A DNA stretch of 64,000 bases from Nitrosopumilus ureiphilus (GCF_013407185.1 NZ_CP026995.1:2024954-2088953), one strand, 5' to 3'. Shown: positions 7,479-16,308, numbered from the stretch's first letter. Program-made: numbers and translations. The notes: generated from the sequence alone by a model not told the origin.

Positions 7479-7829
7479 TCAGCCTTGGATTATAGAAATT
7501 ATTTTATCCATTTTGAATGGTTTCTGAATAAGAGGTATGTTGAGCTTTCCTAGTTTTTCCTCAGTAGAATAATCACTATCTGCAGAAACCGCAATAATCC
7601 GTACCTTGGGGTCAATATCTTGAATTTTTTTTATTGCATAGAACCCACTGCCATTAGGCATGTTAAGATCGATTAGAACAACATCGGGTTTAGTTTCTTT
7701 GAATAGTTTAACGGCTGTACTTCCATTAAATCCATTTCCAATTACATCAATACCATTTTCTTCAAGAAATTCACTGAATAGTCTAACAGTATCTTCATCA
7801 TCATCAATTACAATCACTGATTTTGACAT
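7479..7829 (-). CDS. Single-domain response regulator (CheY-like receiver)
   Basis: This 116-aa protein is a complete receiver domain: acidic pocket IDDDED at residues 8-13, phospho-acceptor Asp54 in VVLIDLNMPNG, a Ser/Thr switch region in IIAVSADSDYS, and the conserved Lys in LIQKPFKMDKI. No output domain is attached, so it must act on a partner protein. It is divergent (55 bases) from a wHTH-like gene at 7885, which is a candidate partner. Confidence 0.92.
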   Translation of the reverse strand: MSKSVIVIDDDEDTVRLFSEFLEENGIDVIGNGFNGSTAVKLFKETKPDVVLIDLNMPNGSGFYAIKKIQDIDPKVRIIAVSADSDYSTEEKLGKLNIPLIQKPFKMDKIISIIQG

Positions 7830-7884
7830 CTATGATAGTAAAAAAAGGAGTGCTTTAATATTTTCCATAATGTAGAATTCATGT

Positions 7885-8496
7885 ATGGGTGGAATTGACA
7901 GATTAATTTCTAATGCATTAACATCTAAAATTAAGAAAGAGATAGATTTGGATCTTCTAAACAAAGTAGAACGTGAGTTATTTTTAGAACATGGAATGTC
8001 AATAAAGCTTTCAATTGAACATTTTCAAAAATTTACAAGTATTCTCAAGAAAAATTCTAATCTTGATGTTTGTAAATTTCAAAGAAATTGTCTTAACAAA
8101 ATTCTCAAAATAAAAAAAACAGATGGAAAGTATTTTGTAACCATAGTTGATTCAAATCTATCAGATTTAATCTTAGGATTTTTTGGAGAAAATGATTCGA
8201 GATGTATTATTACAACCCTTTTAGAAAAAGAATATACAATTCCTCAAATCCTTAAGGAATCTAAAGCGCCTAAAACTTCAGGATACAGAAAGATTGAAAA
8301 TATGATAATTAATGGATTAATAATTGAAACTGGAAAAATACTTAGTGAAAGTAAAAAAATATCCAAACTCCAATGTGTTTTTCAAGAAATCAATCTAGAG
8401 ATTAAAAAAGGGAAAACTATCGTTAATGGAATTGTATCCCAGAAAATGATGGAAAAAAGTACTAGTATGAAGTCAATACTTGAAACATTAAGATAG
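7885..8496 (+). CDS. Putative transcriptional regulator with winged helix
   Basis: The 203-aa protein has an N-terminal helical part (residues 1-90) and a C-terminal winged-helix-like part around residues 105-150 (RCIITTLLEKEYTIPQILKESK, then KTSGYRKIENMIINGLI), which resembles archaeal HTH domains that follow a small sensor region. It is divergently transcribed from the receiver at 7479-7829, separated by 55 bases. Divergence from a receiver suggests a common signalling module, but this is inference. The exact family is not recognised. Confidence 0.65.
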   Translation: MGGIDRLISNALTSKIKKEIDLDLLNKVERELFLEHGMSIKLSIEHFQKFTSILKKNSNLDVCKFQRNCLNKILKIKKTDGKYFVTIVDSNLSDLILGFFGENDSRCIITTLLEKEYTIPQILKESKAPKTSGYRKIENMIINGLIIETGKILSESKKISKLQCVFQEINLEIKKGKTIVNGIVSQKMMEKSTSMKSILETLR

Positions 8497-8507
8497 ATTG
8501 AAAGTAA

Positions 8508-9362
8508 TTACTTTACTAATTCAAGAATAGATTTTGCTTGTTTGAAATGAACCTCATCTATCATTTTTCCATCAACAGTGGTAGCCCCTTTACCTTTCTT
8601 CGTTGATTCAAGATAGACTTTACAGACTTTTTCAGCCCATAAAATTTCACTTTTATTTGGATGAAATAATTTGTGCACCACAGAAATTTGATCTGGATGT
8701 ATGATACTTTTTCCTGAATAACCCAAGCTTTTGCCAAGTTTGCAATCTTTTTCAAATCCTTTAGAATCTTTTAGGTCTTGCCAAATCGCATCTATTGCTG
8801 CAACTCCTGATGCATGTGCATCTACTGGAATCTTTGTTCTAGAATATGTAGTTCCTTCAGATTCTTTTGTATATTCAACTCCTAGATCATTTAGAAGATC
8901 AAAAACTCCAAAGACTATAGCAGAAACTCTTTTTCCAAAAGATGCAATGTTATACGTGTTAACTACACCTTCTGCAGATTCAATAGAAGGGATTATTTGA
9001 ATTGGTTTTAGTTTTCGGGATTTTTCCAATTTGGATAGTATTTTTTCAATTTTTTGCATCTCTTTTACATTATTTACCTTAGGAATTACAATTCCATCAA
9101 TTCCTTTTTGAACCACTTTTTTGAGGTCAGATGGAACTTTTCCTGAGGTGGGAGAATTTGTACGTACAAAAATTGAAGAGTTGTATGATTTTCTAGATTT
9201 TAGTGCAGATTTAATAAGATTTCTTGCATTAGTTTTTTCATTATCTGGAACTGAATCTTCAAGATCAAAGCATACAATATCAGCTTGTAGTTTTTTTGCT
9301 TTTTCAAGAAATCTAGGATTATTCCCTGGAACAAAAATGAGGCTTCTGAAAAGCTGTGTCAT
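8508..9362 (-). CDS. CitE/HpcH-family lyase (malyl- or citramalyl-CoA lyase-like)
   Basis: The 284-aa TIM-barrel protein has the HpcH/HpaI-CitE signatures: RSLIFVPGNNPRFLEKA at the N-terminus, the metal-linked FDLEDSVPDNEK, the substrate-binding Arg in IFVRTNSP, a Glu in IPSIESAEGV, and an Asp in FGVFDLLNDLG. These enzymes cleave or form C-C bonds in acyl-CoA thioesters such as malyl-CoA or citramalyl-CoA with Mg2+. The MDR reductase gene starts 87 codons of context upstream in the sense that it ends at 9370, 7 bases from this start, so the two are likely one operon. The precise substrate cannot be read from sequence. Confidence 0.85.
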   Translation of the reverse strand: MTQLFRSLIFVPGNNPRFLEKAKKLQADIVCFDLEDSVPDNEKTNARNLIKSALKSRKSYNSSIFVRTNSPTSGKVPSDLKKVVQKGIDGIVIPKVNNVKEMQKIEKILSKLEKSRKLKPIQIIPSIESAEGVVNTYNIASFGKRVSAIVFGVFDLLNDLGVEYTKESEGTTYSRTKIPVDAHASGVAAIDAIWQDLKDSKGFEKDCKLGKSLGYSGKSIIHPDQISVVHKLFHPNKSEILWAEKVCKVYLESTKKGKGATTVDGKMIDEVHFKQAKSILELVK

Positions 9363-9369
9363 TAAATGA

Positions 9370-10449
9370 TTAAGCGCTCTCTGGCTTCATTAAGATTTTG
9401 CCAAAGAGACCTTTTCCAGTTAACATCTTTGTGTGAGCCTCTGCTGCTTGCTCAAAGGAATATGTTGAATCAATTGCTGCTTTAATTTTGCCTTGACCCA
9501 TCCAGTAAAGACCTTGATCTAACTCAGCTTTGGTTCCTTGTGTTGAACCTAAGATGTTAGTTCCTTTAAAGAAAACATGTCTTAGATCAGTTTTTGCATC
9601 ATATCCTGTTGTTGCGCCACATGAAACCAGAGTTGCACCATACTTTAGCAAAGTAAGTTGCTTGTTCCAGTGTGTTTCACCAATATGATCAAAGGAAACA
9701 TCAATTCCTGGTGCTTCACCTTTTTTCTTTGCAAGTTCTTTTGAGATTGCTCTTACTTCTTTATGCCAGTCTTCTTTTCTATGATCAACTGCATAATCTG
9801 CTCCAAGTTCCAGACATTTGTCTAATTTATCAGGACTTGCAGTTGCAATCACATCACAATTGTATAATTTTGCAATCTGAATTCCAAAGCTTCCTACTCC
9901 AGAACCACCACCCATAATCAAGATAGTTTGGCCTGGCACAATTTTTGCCCTACCAACTAACATGTGCCATGATGTAAGTAAGGTCATTGATGCAGCTGCT
10001 GCTTCATCATATGATACGCCTTCTGGAATAACTGAAATATTAACTTCTGGAAGATGTGTTATTTCAGAGAATGCGCCCCATGTTGGACCAGTTTGGAATC
10101 CCCAAATGATTCTCTGAGTACAATCAAATTCTCGTCCATCAGTACATGCTTTACAAACTCTGCAAGACATGTTTGAGTGAGATACTACTCTATCTCCAAC
10201 TTTGATATTTTTAACATCCTCTCCAACTGCGATTACATCTCCAGCTGCATCAGAGCCCGATACGTGTGGCAATGGGACAGGAACTGGTTGTCCACGCATT
10301 CCCCAAATATCATTATAATTAAGAGCTGCAGATTTGACTTTGAAGACTACTTCATCTGCTTTTGGTTTTGGATCATCTATATCCTGGACTTTGAGGATTT
10401 TAGCAAAATTATCATCTGGTGCATATTCATTGTATACAACTGCTTTCAT
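9370..10449 (-). CDS. Zinc-type medium-chain dehydrogenase/reductase (acryloyl/crotonyl-CoA reductase-like)
   Basis: This 359-aa MDR protein has a GroES-like N-terminal domain (GSDAAGDVIAVGEDVKNIKVGDRV), a Cys cluster (CRVCKACTDGREFDC) that would hold a structural zinc, and a Rossmann domain with GGGSGVGSFGIQIAKL for NADP(H). The general look, including NYNDIWGMRGQP and SFDHIGETHW, resembles crotonyl-CoA carboxylase/reductases and archaeal acryloyl-CoA reductases, so a role in the 3-hydroxypropionate branch of carbon fixation is possible. A generic quinone reductase or alcohol dehydrogenase is the alternative. It probably forms an operon with the CitE-like gene. Confidence 0.85.
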   Translation of the reverse strand: MKAVVYNEYAPDDNFAKILKVQDIDDPKPKADEVVFKVKSAALNYNDIWGMRGQPVPVPLPHVSGSDAAGDVIAVGEDVKNIKVGDRVVSHSNMSCRVCKACTDGREFDCTQRIIWGFQTGPTWGAFSEITHLPEVNISVIPEGVSYDEAAAASMTLLTSWHMLVGRAKIVPGQTILIMGGGSGVGSFGIQIAKLYNCDVIATASPDKLDKCLELGADYAVDHRKEDWHKEVRAISKELAKKKGEAPGIDVSFDHIGETHWNKQLTLLKYGATLVSCGATTGYDAKTDLRHVFFKGTNILGSTQGTKAELDQGLYWMGQGKIKAAIDSTYSFEQAAEAHTKMLTGKGLFGKILMKPESA

Positions 10450-10490
10450 GAATTAATCGACTTGCTACCCATAATTATATTTTTTCGGGA

Positions 10491-10772
10491 TTAGACTCGA
10501 TTTATCTTAAAATCACGTTTTGGTTGCTGAATGGAGAGCAGTATTTGCTTGAGTTGATCATCAGATATTTGGCCAGGAAGTTTCCCTTGAGTTGCCATTC
10601 CGATCAAATATTGCTCAACTAGTTCAGATAATTCGGATTTTACCATTTTGATATTGTTTAGTCTCAGTCTGGCTTCTGGTGAAAGAATTTGTTTTAGAAT
10701 CTGTTCTTTTTGTGCAGATAATTCATTGTTCTTATTATCGTAAGGAGGTTCATTGGATTCTGGAAAACTCAT
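10491..10772 (-). CDS. DNA-binding protein of the TFAR19/PDCD5 family
   Basis: The 93-aa protein has the core of the archaeal/eukaryal PDCD5 family: KEQILKQILSPEARLRLNNIKMVKSELSELVEQYL, then GQISDDQLKQILLSI. The family forms a small helical bundle thought to bind DNA. It lies 7 bases after rps19e, a pairing common in archaea that supports the assignment. Confidence 0.92.
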   Translation of the reverse strand: MSFPESNEPPYDNKNNELSAQKEQILKQILSPEARLRLNNIKMVKSELSELVEQYLIGMATQGKLPGQISDDQLKQILLSIQQPKRDFKINRV

Positions 10773-10779
10773 TTTGAAT

Positions 10780-11232
10780 CTATGTGTAAACTTTCAATTG
10801 AGGATTTTCAACAATTAGTTCTTTGAGAATTTCAGTAGCTAATCTATCTAGTTTTTGCATTCCATGTTTAGAGATGATTCTACCTTTCTTCTCAACTTTT
10901 TCTAAATAACCAAGTTTTTCTAATCCTTGAATAGCATGTCGAATAATTGCACCGCCAGCATCTTTGTGATGAGCAGCTCCATATCCAGATGGTTTGCCAC
11001 CACCATAATCTTTTCTTAATTCATTAATTCCAATTGGACCATGAAAGTAAATTTTTCTCATAATTGATGCGCATCTAGTATACCACCAGTCTCGTTCTTG
11101 TGGGGGTTTATCCGCATGAGCTCCAGTTTTTACAAATGGAATCCAAGAAGGTGCAGGAATATCTTCATTCTTTAGAATATCTGCGAGTCTTTTTATTAAC
11201 ACATCTGCTGGTACATCATATACCTTTGCCAT
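10780..11232 (-). CDS. rps19e: 30S ribosomal protein S19e
   Basis: The 150-aa protein matches S19e throughout: N-terminal VYDVPADVLIKRLADIL, the characteristic PPQERDWWYTRCASIMRKIYFHGPIGI, GGGKPSGYGAAHHKDAGG, and LEKLGYLEKVEKKGRIIS near the end. S19e is an archaeal/eukaryal small-subunit protein of the head region. It is the first gene of a two-gene unit with the PDCD5 homologue. Full length. Confidence 0.97.
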   Translation of the reverse strand: MAKVYDVPADVLIKRLADILKNEDIPAPSWIPFVKTGAHADKPPQERDWWYTRCASIMRKIYFHGPIGINELRKDYGGGKPSGYGAAHHKDAGGAIIRHAIQGLEKLGYLEKVEKKGRIISKHGMQKLDRLATEILKELIVENPQLKVYT

Positions 11233-11313
11233 AAAGTGAAAAAATTGATAATCGTCTTATAAATCATTGAGGTATTGTGTCTAGTTTGTTAAACATAATT
11301 TAGCACAAAATTC

Positions 11314-11661
11314 TCAGATCGGCACCATAACTTTCAAAACTTCATTAAAATCTACAGGCTTGTATTGTACTGACAATATTGGAAATTTGTTTAATTGATT
11401 CAAAATGTTTTCTTCAATTAATCCAGTTGTGATAATTATCTTTGTAGATGTATTTTGTAATTTTTCAAGGGCATAAAATCCATCAAATTCAGGCATTGAC
11501 AAATCTAATAGAAGATAATCGGGGTTATACTTTGAACACAATTCCACTGCCTGTTTTCCATCATATCCTACTCCAACTACATCAATTTTTTCCATTTCAA
11601 ACAGATCAGTGAACAATTCAGTTAATGCAATTTCATCATCAACTATTGCTACTGTTATCAT
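11314..11661 (-). CDS. Single-domain response regulator, partner of the adjacent histidine kinase
   Basis: This 115-aa receiver domain has the acidic pocket VDDE (residues 7-10), phospho-acceptor Asp53 in LLLDLSMPEFDG, Thr in IIITTGLIEE and the conserved Lys in VQYKPVDF. It starts inside the end of the histidine-kinase gene (23-base overlap), so the two are translated from one message and form a cognate pair. It has no output domain. Confidence 0.92.
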   Translation of the reverse strand: MITVAIVDDEIALTELFTDLFEMEKIDVVGVGYDGKQAVELCSKYNPDYLLLDLSMPEFDGFYALEKLQNTSTKIIITTGLIEENILNQLNKFPILSVQYKPVDFNEVLKVMVPI

Positions 11662-13879
11662 GTTCTTCTTTTTGTGGAATTTTTATTATAAATGTAGTAG
11701 GATTGTTTTTTACAGAAATGATTCCATTATGCTGAGTTATGATATTTTTCACACTTGCAAGTCCTAATCCTGTCCCTTTTTGCTTTGATGTCATTAAAGG
11801 ATCAAATATTTTTTCAAGTGGCTTAATAAAAATTCCTGTCCCAGAGTCTTTGACTTGAATTATTACTTCCTTGTTAGTTTTTGATAAAGAAACATCTATT
11901 TCGCCACCTTCTTCAACAGCTTGAATAGCATTAAAAATCAGATTGATCATAACAATATTCATTTTACTTTCATCACCAATCATAAAAATTTCATCACCTG
12001 AAGTGTTAATTTTTACTCCAGAAGGTACATACAGTGAAGTTAAAACTCTACTTAAAAGATCAGAAAGATTGAATCTTTTTGATTCTAGGGGAGTGTCCCT
12101 TAGATAATCCAATACATCATTGAGTTGATGAGTTATTCTGCTTACTGCACTAGTAACTCGTTCTACTTGCTTTTCATCAAGAATATTTTTGCGTTTTAAA
12201 AGTTCGAATTCACTTTGTATTATTGAAAGAGGATTTCTAATATCATGAGACATTCTAGAAGATAATTCTCCTATGGCACTAAATCTTTCAGCATGAATCA
12301 ATTTTTGAGTGAGATTTTTTTGTTCAGTTATATCATTTCTAACTGAAACATATTCAGATATTTTTCCATCTTTGTCTAAAAATGGAATGACAGTTGTATC
12401 ATTCCAAAACAAAGTTCCATCTTTTGCTGTGTTACAAATTTCACCATGCCAAATTTTCCCTTTTGAGATTACTCTCCACAAATCTGCATAGAAACTAGGA
12501 GGATGAATTTTATTAGATCTTAGAATATCTTGTCGATTACCAATAAGTTCTTCTTTTGAATATTTTGAAACTTTACAGAATTTATCGTTAGCATATGTGA
12601 TTTTTCCATTTTTATCAATTATGCTTACTATGGATGATTCGTCAAGTGCTTTTCTTAAATTTTGTTGTATTGAGAGTTGTTCTTTGATGTCAGTCATTTC
12701 CTTTAGATTTTCAATCATAAACTCAAAATTTCGAGATAATTCACCGATATCATCTTTAGAATCTACAGCAGTCTTGATATCTAAATTTCCCTTGATGATT
12801 TGTTCAGTTGCTTTTTGGAGATTTTTGATAGGTGCTGTAAAACTTGATGTAAAATAAAATGCCAATCCAATCATGCATATCAAAACAATACCAATAATTG
12901 AGAATATCAGAATTTGAATTGATGTAATTTCAGAAAATGCCTCATTCTTTTCAATTTCAGTGATATAACTCCAATTAGTTCCTTTTACTGGAGAAATGGA
13001 ACCAACCACGACATTTCCTAGATAACTAGTATAACCATTCAAGTTTAGTACAGTGTTTTCACTATTTGATGACTTGAAAATTTCTGTAAACTGATTTGAA
13101 TCTGGATTAATTATTTGAAGATCTAATTCAGGTCTTGTTTTAATCAAATTAGATTTTAATACATCACCAATAAATTTTGGTTTTGAAAGAAAATAGCCTT
13201 CAGAATTTACTAGGTATGAATCTGCAGTGTAAAAATTATCTGGTTGCTCTATAGAATTAATTTCAAAAAGATTAATTCCAACTGTAAGTATTCCTTCTAT
13301 TCCTACTTCACCTTGAATTGGAGCAGAGATAAAAAAAGTTGGGACATTTATTTCAAAATCCCCAAATTCATTTGGTAGTGGTGTAGAAGATAAAAATATC
13401 TCACCAAGTTCCACATTTCCTTTAATTGCTTCTTGAAAATGTCTTTGGTTTTTTAGATCTTCTTTTGGTGGGAATATATCTGAATAAAATAAGATTTCTC
13501 CTGTTTTTGCATTGCTAATAATGAAACATTGTAATTCTGGAAAAGTATTAAAAAAAACACTAAATTGATTCTCTAATTCATATCGATTTTTAAAATATTC
13601 ATCTTTTCCAATATCTGAATTTGATAATATCTTAGTAGCTGTTACTATAGTGTCAATTTGTGCCATAGACATAACATTACTTTTTTGTTTTAGTATACGC
13701 TCAGAGATTGTTTCTGAGCCAGTTTCTGAAATAGAATTTAATTGATTTTTTAAAATATTTGATTCTGTTTCAGTTTTATCAACATAAAGAATTGTACTCA
13801 ATGAAACTAGAGGAACCAAGCTTACAACTAATAATAAGAAAAGTAGTTTTTTGGAATAATTTAGTCGTATGTTTGTCAT
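11639..13879 (-). CDS. Membrane sensor histidine kinase (Cache-HAMP-PAS-HisKA-HATPase)
   Basis: The 746-aa protein has TM1 near residues 11-32, an extracytoplasmic double-Cache-like region to about 315, TM2 near 322-345, a HAMP segment (PIKNLQKATEQIIKGNLDI), a PAS domain about 405-520, HisKA with phospho-acceptor His545 in SSRMSHDIRNPLS, and HATPase with N box NLIFNAIQAVEEGG, DSGTGIF and KGTGLGLASVKN. It overlaps the upstream binding-protein gene by 4 bases and the downstream receiver by 23, so binding protein, kinase and receiver form one operon. I infer that ligand binding by the upstream protein is relayed through this kinase. Confidence 0.94.
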   Translation of the reverse strand: MTNIRLNYSKKLLFLLLVVSLVPLVSLSTILYVDKTETESNILKNQLNSISETGSETISERILKQKSNVMSMAQIDTIVTATKILSNSDIGKDEYFKNRYELENQFSVFFNTFPELQCFIISNAKTGEILFYSDIFPPKEDLKNQRHFQEAIKGNVELGEIFLSSTPLPNEFGDFEINVPTFFISAPIQGEVGIEGILTVGINLFEINSIEQPDNFYTADSYLVNSEGYFLSKPKFIGDVLKSNLIKTRPELDLQIINPDSNQFTEIFKSSNSENTVLNLNGYTSYLGNVVVGSISPVKGTNWSYITEIEKNEAFSEITSIQILIFSIIGIVLICMIGLAFYFTSSFTAPIKNLQKATEQIIKGNLDIKTAVDSKDDIGELSRNFEFMIENLKEMTDIKEQLSIQQNLRKALDESSIVSIIDKNGKITYANDKFCKVSKYSKEELIGNRQDILRSNKIHPPSFYADLWRVISKGKIWHGEICNTAKDGTLFWNDTTVIPFLDKDGKISEYVSVRNDITEQKNLTQKLIHAERFSAIGELSSRMSHDIRNPLSIIQSEFELLKRKNILDEKQVERVTSAVSRITHQLNDVLDYLRDTPLESKRFNLSDLLSRVLTSLYVPSGVKINTSGDEIFMIGDESKMNIVMINLIFNAIQAVEEGGEIDVSLSKTNKEVIIQVKDSGTGIFIKPLEKIFDPLMTSKQKGTGLGLASVKNIITQHNGIISVKNNPTTFIIKIPQKEEHDNSSNS

Positions 13880-15219
13880 TTTTGAACTCCTTGAGAAATT
13901 TTAGGATTAGCCCAATTTTCATCCCATCCTACATAGAGGTCTTCAAGAAATGAATTCCATTGTTCTTCTGTTTTGTATTCAGGGAAAGGCTCTGGCTTGA
14001 TTGGTTTTTCTGAACTTGAAACTATTTTGAATTGACCATCAGGAAGAATTTTGCCTATTCTTACAACTTTTGAGAGGTGTTGGTTATGAGGATCTATGCC
14101 AACTGGGCCTTCAGGTGCATGAAATGTCATTCCTCTCAATGCTTCTCTTACAACTGGGATATCATCTGTTCCTACAGATTCTACTGCTTTTGCATACAGA
14201 TAGACTCCGATATATCCTGCTTCCATAGGATCATCAACGACACGATCTAGACCATATTTTTTCTGAAAATTATTTACAAATTGTCTATTTTTTTCATTTG
14301 TAAGACTTTGAAAGTAATTCCAAGAAGCATAATCTCCTTGCATGTAATTTACACCAAAGTGTCTAATTTCATCTTCTGCAATACTAAATGAGATGGTAGG
14401 AATTTGTTCTGAAGAAATTCCTTTTTCCCTTAATTGTTTGAAAAATGCAAGATTGCTATCTCCATTAACAGTATTTAGTATCACATCGGGTTTAGATTCA
14501 GAAATTTTATCTACAACATCATCAAAATTTGTATCTCCAAGTAGCCTATATTCTTCTCCCATTATAGTTCCTCCTAGCTCATTAATTTTGTCTTTAATGA
14601 TTTCATTTGCACTTCTTGGAAAAACATAATCAGAACCAATTAAGAAAAATTTTGTTCCCAAGTTATCATATGCCCACTTTACTGCAGGCAAAACTTGTTG
14701 GTTAGGAGACGCTCCCGTGTAAATTATGTTTGGAGATTTTTCTAATCCTTCGTATTGAACTGGATAAAATAATAAATGATCATATTTTTCAAAAATTGGT
14801 TTCATAGTTTTTCTACTAGCAGATGTCCATCCTCCAAAGACAACGCTTACATTTTCATCTACTATCAGATTTTCAGCCTCTTCTGCAAAAGTATCCCAAT
14901 TTGAACTACCATCTTTTACTATAGGTACTACTTCTCTACCAAGTATTCCTCCTTTTTCATTAATTTCTTCAATAGCCATCAGGGTTGAATCAACAACAGC
15001 AATCTCACTAATTGCCATAGTTCCAGAAAGGGAATGAAGAATACCTATTTTGATGGGATTATTTCTATCTAGAGGAATAACAGGACGTTCAAAAACTAAA
15101 TCATTGTTATTTGAAACATGGTTGGTATAGTCATTTTGTAGATTGTGGATTGTAAATCCAATTACCATAACGGAAATTATTCCAATAACAGAAAAAATGA
15201 GAATTTTATTCATATACAC
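13876..15219 (-). CDS. Membrane-anchored periplasmic-type binding protein, UrtA/AmiC (urea/short-chain amide) family
   Basis: This 447-aa protein carries an N-terminal membrane anchor (residues 5-25) and a type I periplasmic-binding fold: IKIGILHSLSGTMAISE, then FGGWTSASRKTMKPIFEK, LLFYPVQYEGLE and IIYTGASPNQQVLPAVKWA, blocks typical of urea and short-chain amide receptors (UrtA, AmiC/FmdD). No permease or ATPase gene is nearby. Instead it overlaps a histidine kinase gene by 4 bases, so it probably serves as a sensor rather than a transporter subunit. Urea is a relevant substrate for ammonia oxidisers, but the actual ligand is unproven. Confidence 0.87.
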   Translation of the reverse strand: MYMNKILIFSVIGIISVMVIGFTIHNLQNDYTNHVSNNNDLVFERPVIPLDRNNPIKIGILHSLSGTMAISEIAVVDSTLMAIEEINEKGGILGREVVPIVKDGSSNWDTFAEEAENLIVDENVSVVFGGWTSASRKTMKPIFEKYDHLLFYPVQYEGLEKSPNIIYTGASPNQQVLPAVKWAYDNLGTKFFLIGSDYVFPRSANEIIKDKINELGGTIMGEEYRLLGDTNFDDVVDKISESKPDVILNTVNGDSNLAFFKQLREKGISSEQIPTISFSIAEDEIRHFGVNYMQGDYASWNYFQSLTNEKNRQFVNNFQKKYGLDRVVDDPMEAGYIGVYLYAKAVESVGTDDIPVVREALRGMTFHAPEGPVGIDPHNQHLSKVVRIGKILPDGQFKIVSSSEKPIKPEPFPEYKTEEQWNSFLEDLYVGWDENWANPKISQGVQK

Positions 15220-15317
15220 GATCCAATTTTTTTCTATCTAAAAGATTGTCCGTTTATATTAAAAAATGTCATATTGAACATAATATTTTGTTAATGAAAT
15301 ATAATATTATTAGTACT

Positions 15318-15440
15318 TTAGCTGTAAAAATTTACCATAATTATGTTCGACTTTACATGGGACTAGATGGAAAGACTCCTGCTGAGGCTTGTGGGATTGA
15401 GACAAAGAAAAGACAAATGGAAAACTCTGATTTAGACGCT
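15318..15440 (+). pseudogene. Remnant of an IS transposase (DDE type)
   Basis: The residues KIYHNYVRLYMGLDGKTPAEA followed by CGI match the C-terminal YHNFVRPHxxLxGKTPAEAAGI block of DDE insertion-sequence transposases. The rest of the transposase is absent and the surrounding frame (15246-15515) is otherwise unrelated, so this is a decayed fragment. No terminal inverted repeats are seen. It lies next to a broken response regulator, marking this gap as a site of past insertion and loss. Confidence 0.7.
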
Positions 15441-15511
15441 AGTGTTCAATCCCAATGTCTGATCAATGGTTACATACAGATCTATCTATGTTCTGATGTA
15501 TCTATGAAATT

Positions 15512-15767
15512 ATGAGTAATGGTTTTTTGAAGATTCTTGTTGTTGAAGATTCTGAGGCATTGGCAGAACACTACAAATATGTTTTAGAAGAAAAAGGACA
15601 CAAGGTCTTTGTTACTCTTACCTAATCAAAAATTCTTTTTTGTAATTGCTGACAAATACACTATTTTGGATTCATTTGATGTAGATGGGAAAAATATTGA
15701 TGTTGAAGAAAAGCCTCTCAAAATAGAGTTATTTTTGAAGAAAGTTGATCTGTTAACTCAAAACTAA
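15512..15767 (+). pseudogene. Broken response-regulator receiver gene
   Basis: ATG 15512 begins MSNGFLKILVVEDSEALAEH, the start of a receiver domain with its acidic pair, but the frame ends at TAA 15623-15625 after 37 residues. A second frame then reads LPNQKFFFVIADKYTILDS and ends EEKPLKIELFLKKVDLLTQN (stop 15767), like the KP Lys and last helix of a receiver. The middle, including the phospho-acceptor Asp, is missing. An internal deletion with a frame change explains it. It lies upstream of and divergent from the binding-protein/kinase/receiver operon, so it may have been part of that system. Confidence 0.65.
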
Positions 15768-15798
15768 TATCTTTATTTTGTTCATAATTATTTTCATA

Positions 15799-15912
15799 TC
15801 ATAATATTGCCCATTCAAGTTTTTGTGCGTAATTAAGACCGCGACCACAAACTGGACAATGATTTCTATTATTACTCAAATGAATATGAAATGTACTTCC
15901 ACATAGACTCAT
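15799..15912 (-). CDS. Possible 37-aa zinc-finger microprotein
   Basis: A small frame from ATG 15910-15912 to TGA 15799-15801 encodes a Cys/His-rich peptide: MSLCGSTFHIHLSNNRNHCP, then VCGRGLNYAQ. The CPVCG knuckle plus C4, H9, H11 and H18 could bind one zinc. It sits just upstream of a break-prone region and downstream of nothing obvious. It was not assigned by length alone; the CPVCG knuckle is the support. Confidence 0.45.
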   Translation of the reverse strand: MSLCGSTFHIHLSNNRNHCPVCGRGLNYAQKLEWAIL

Positions 15913-15954
15913 AGATTTGTCTTATTGAAATCACATATTAGATAAGTTGTAACA

Positions 15955-16257
15955 TCATGGAGGTATTATTTTGCGATAAGTATGCCCACACAAGTTACAA
16001 GAAATTCTGATCGACTTGATAGATGCTCTGCCTAGACGAATTCTAGAATTTATTCCAGGAGCAATAAATGACTTGCATTTTTTGCAGAAAACCATCCTAA
16101 GATCATAAGGCATTCGGATTTTGTGTCTTGTACTAATTCTTCTAGCAAGATAAGCCTGACGTTGAGAAAGTTCAGGATTTGTTTTTGCATTAGTTATTGC
16201 ATTTTCAATAAGAATTTGCATTCGCTCCATTGCAATTTTTCTTACTGCAGTTTTCAC
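15955..16257 (-). CDS. rnp4: Ribonuclease P protein component 4 (Rpp21)
   Basis: The 100-aa protein has the Rpp21/Rnp4 layout: basic N-terminal helices (RMQILIENAITNAKTNPELSQRQAYLARRISTRHKIRMP), then a zinc ribbon with Cys pairs CKKCKSFIAPG and CNLCGHTYR. Archaeal Rnp4 binds the RNase P RNA specificity region with Rnp1 and helps mature tRNA 5' ends. Length and zinc ligands are normal. It lies 51 bases from a tRNA-Gly gene on the same strand. Confidence 0.93.
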   Translation of the reverse strand: MKTAVRKIAMERMQILIENAITNAKTNPELSQRQAYLARRISTRHKIRMPYDLRMVFCKKCKSFIAPGINSRIRLGRASIKSIRISCNLCGHTYRKIIPP

Positions 16258-16308
16258 ATTATTTTCTTAAATTGCACCTAAAAATTAGTTCTCATTATAA
16301 TGTAAAAA

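Noticed and set aside
8561-8755. A 64-aa gene inside the CitE-like gene
   Set aside because: It is a frame-shifted reading of the lyase coding sequence, with no ribosome site or promoter.
15246-15515. Intact 89-aa gene over the transposase-like segment
   Set aside because: Only about 25 residues match the C-terminus of a DDE transposase; the rest is unrelated and lacks catalytic residues.
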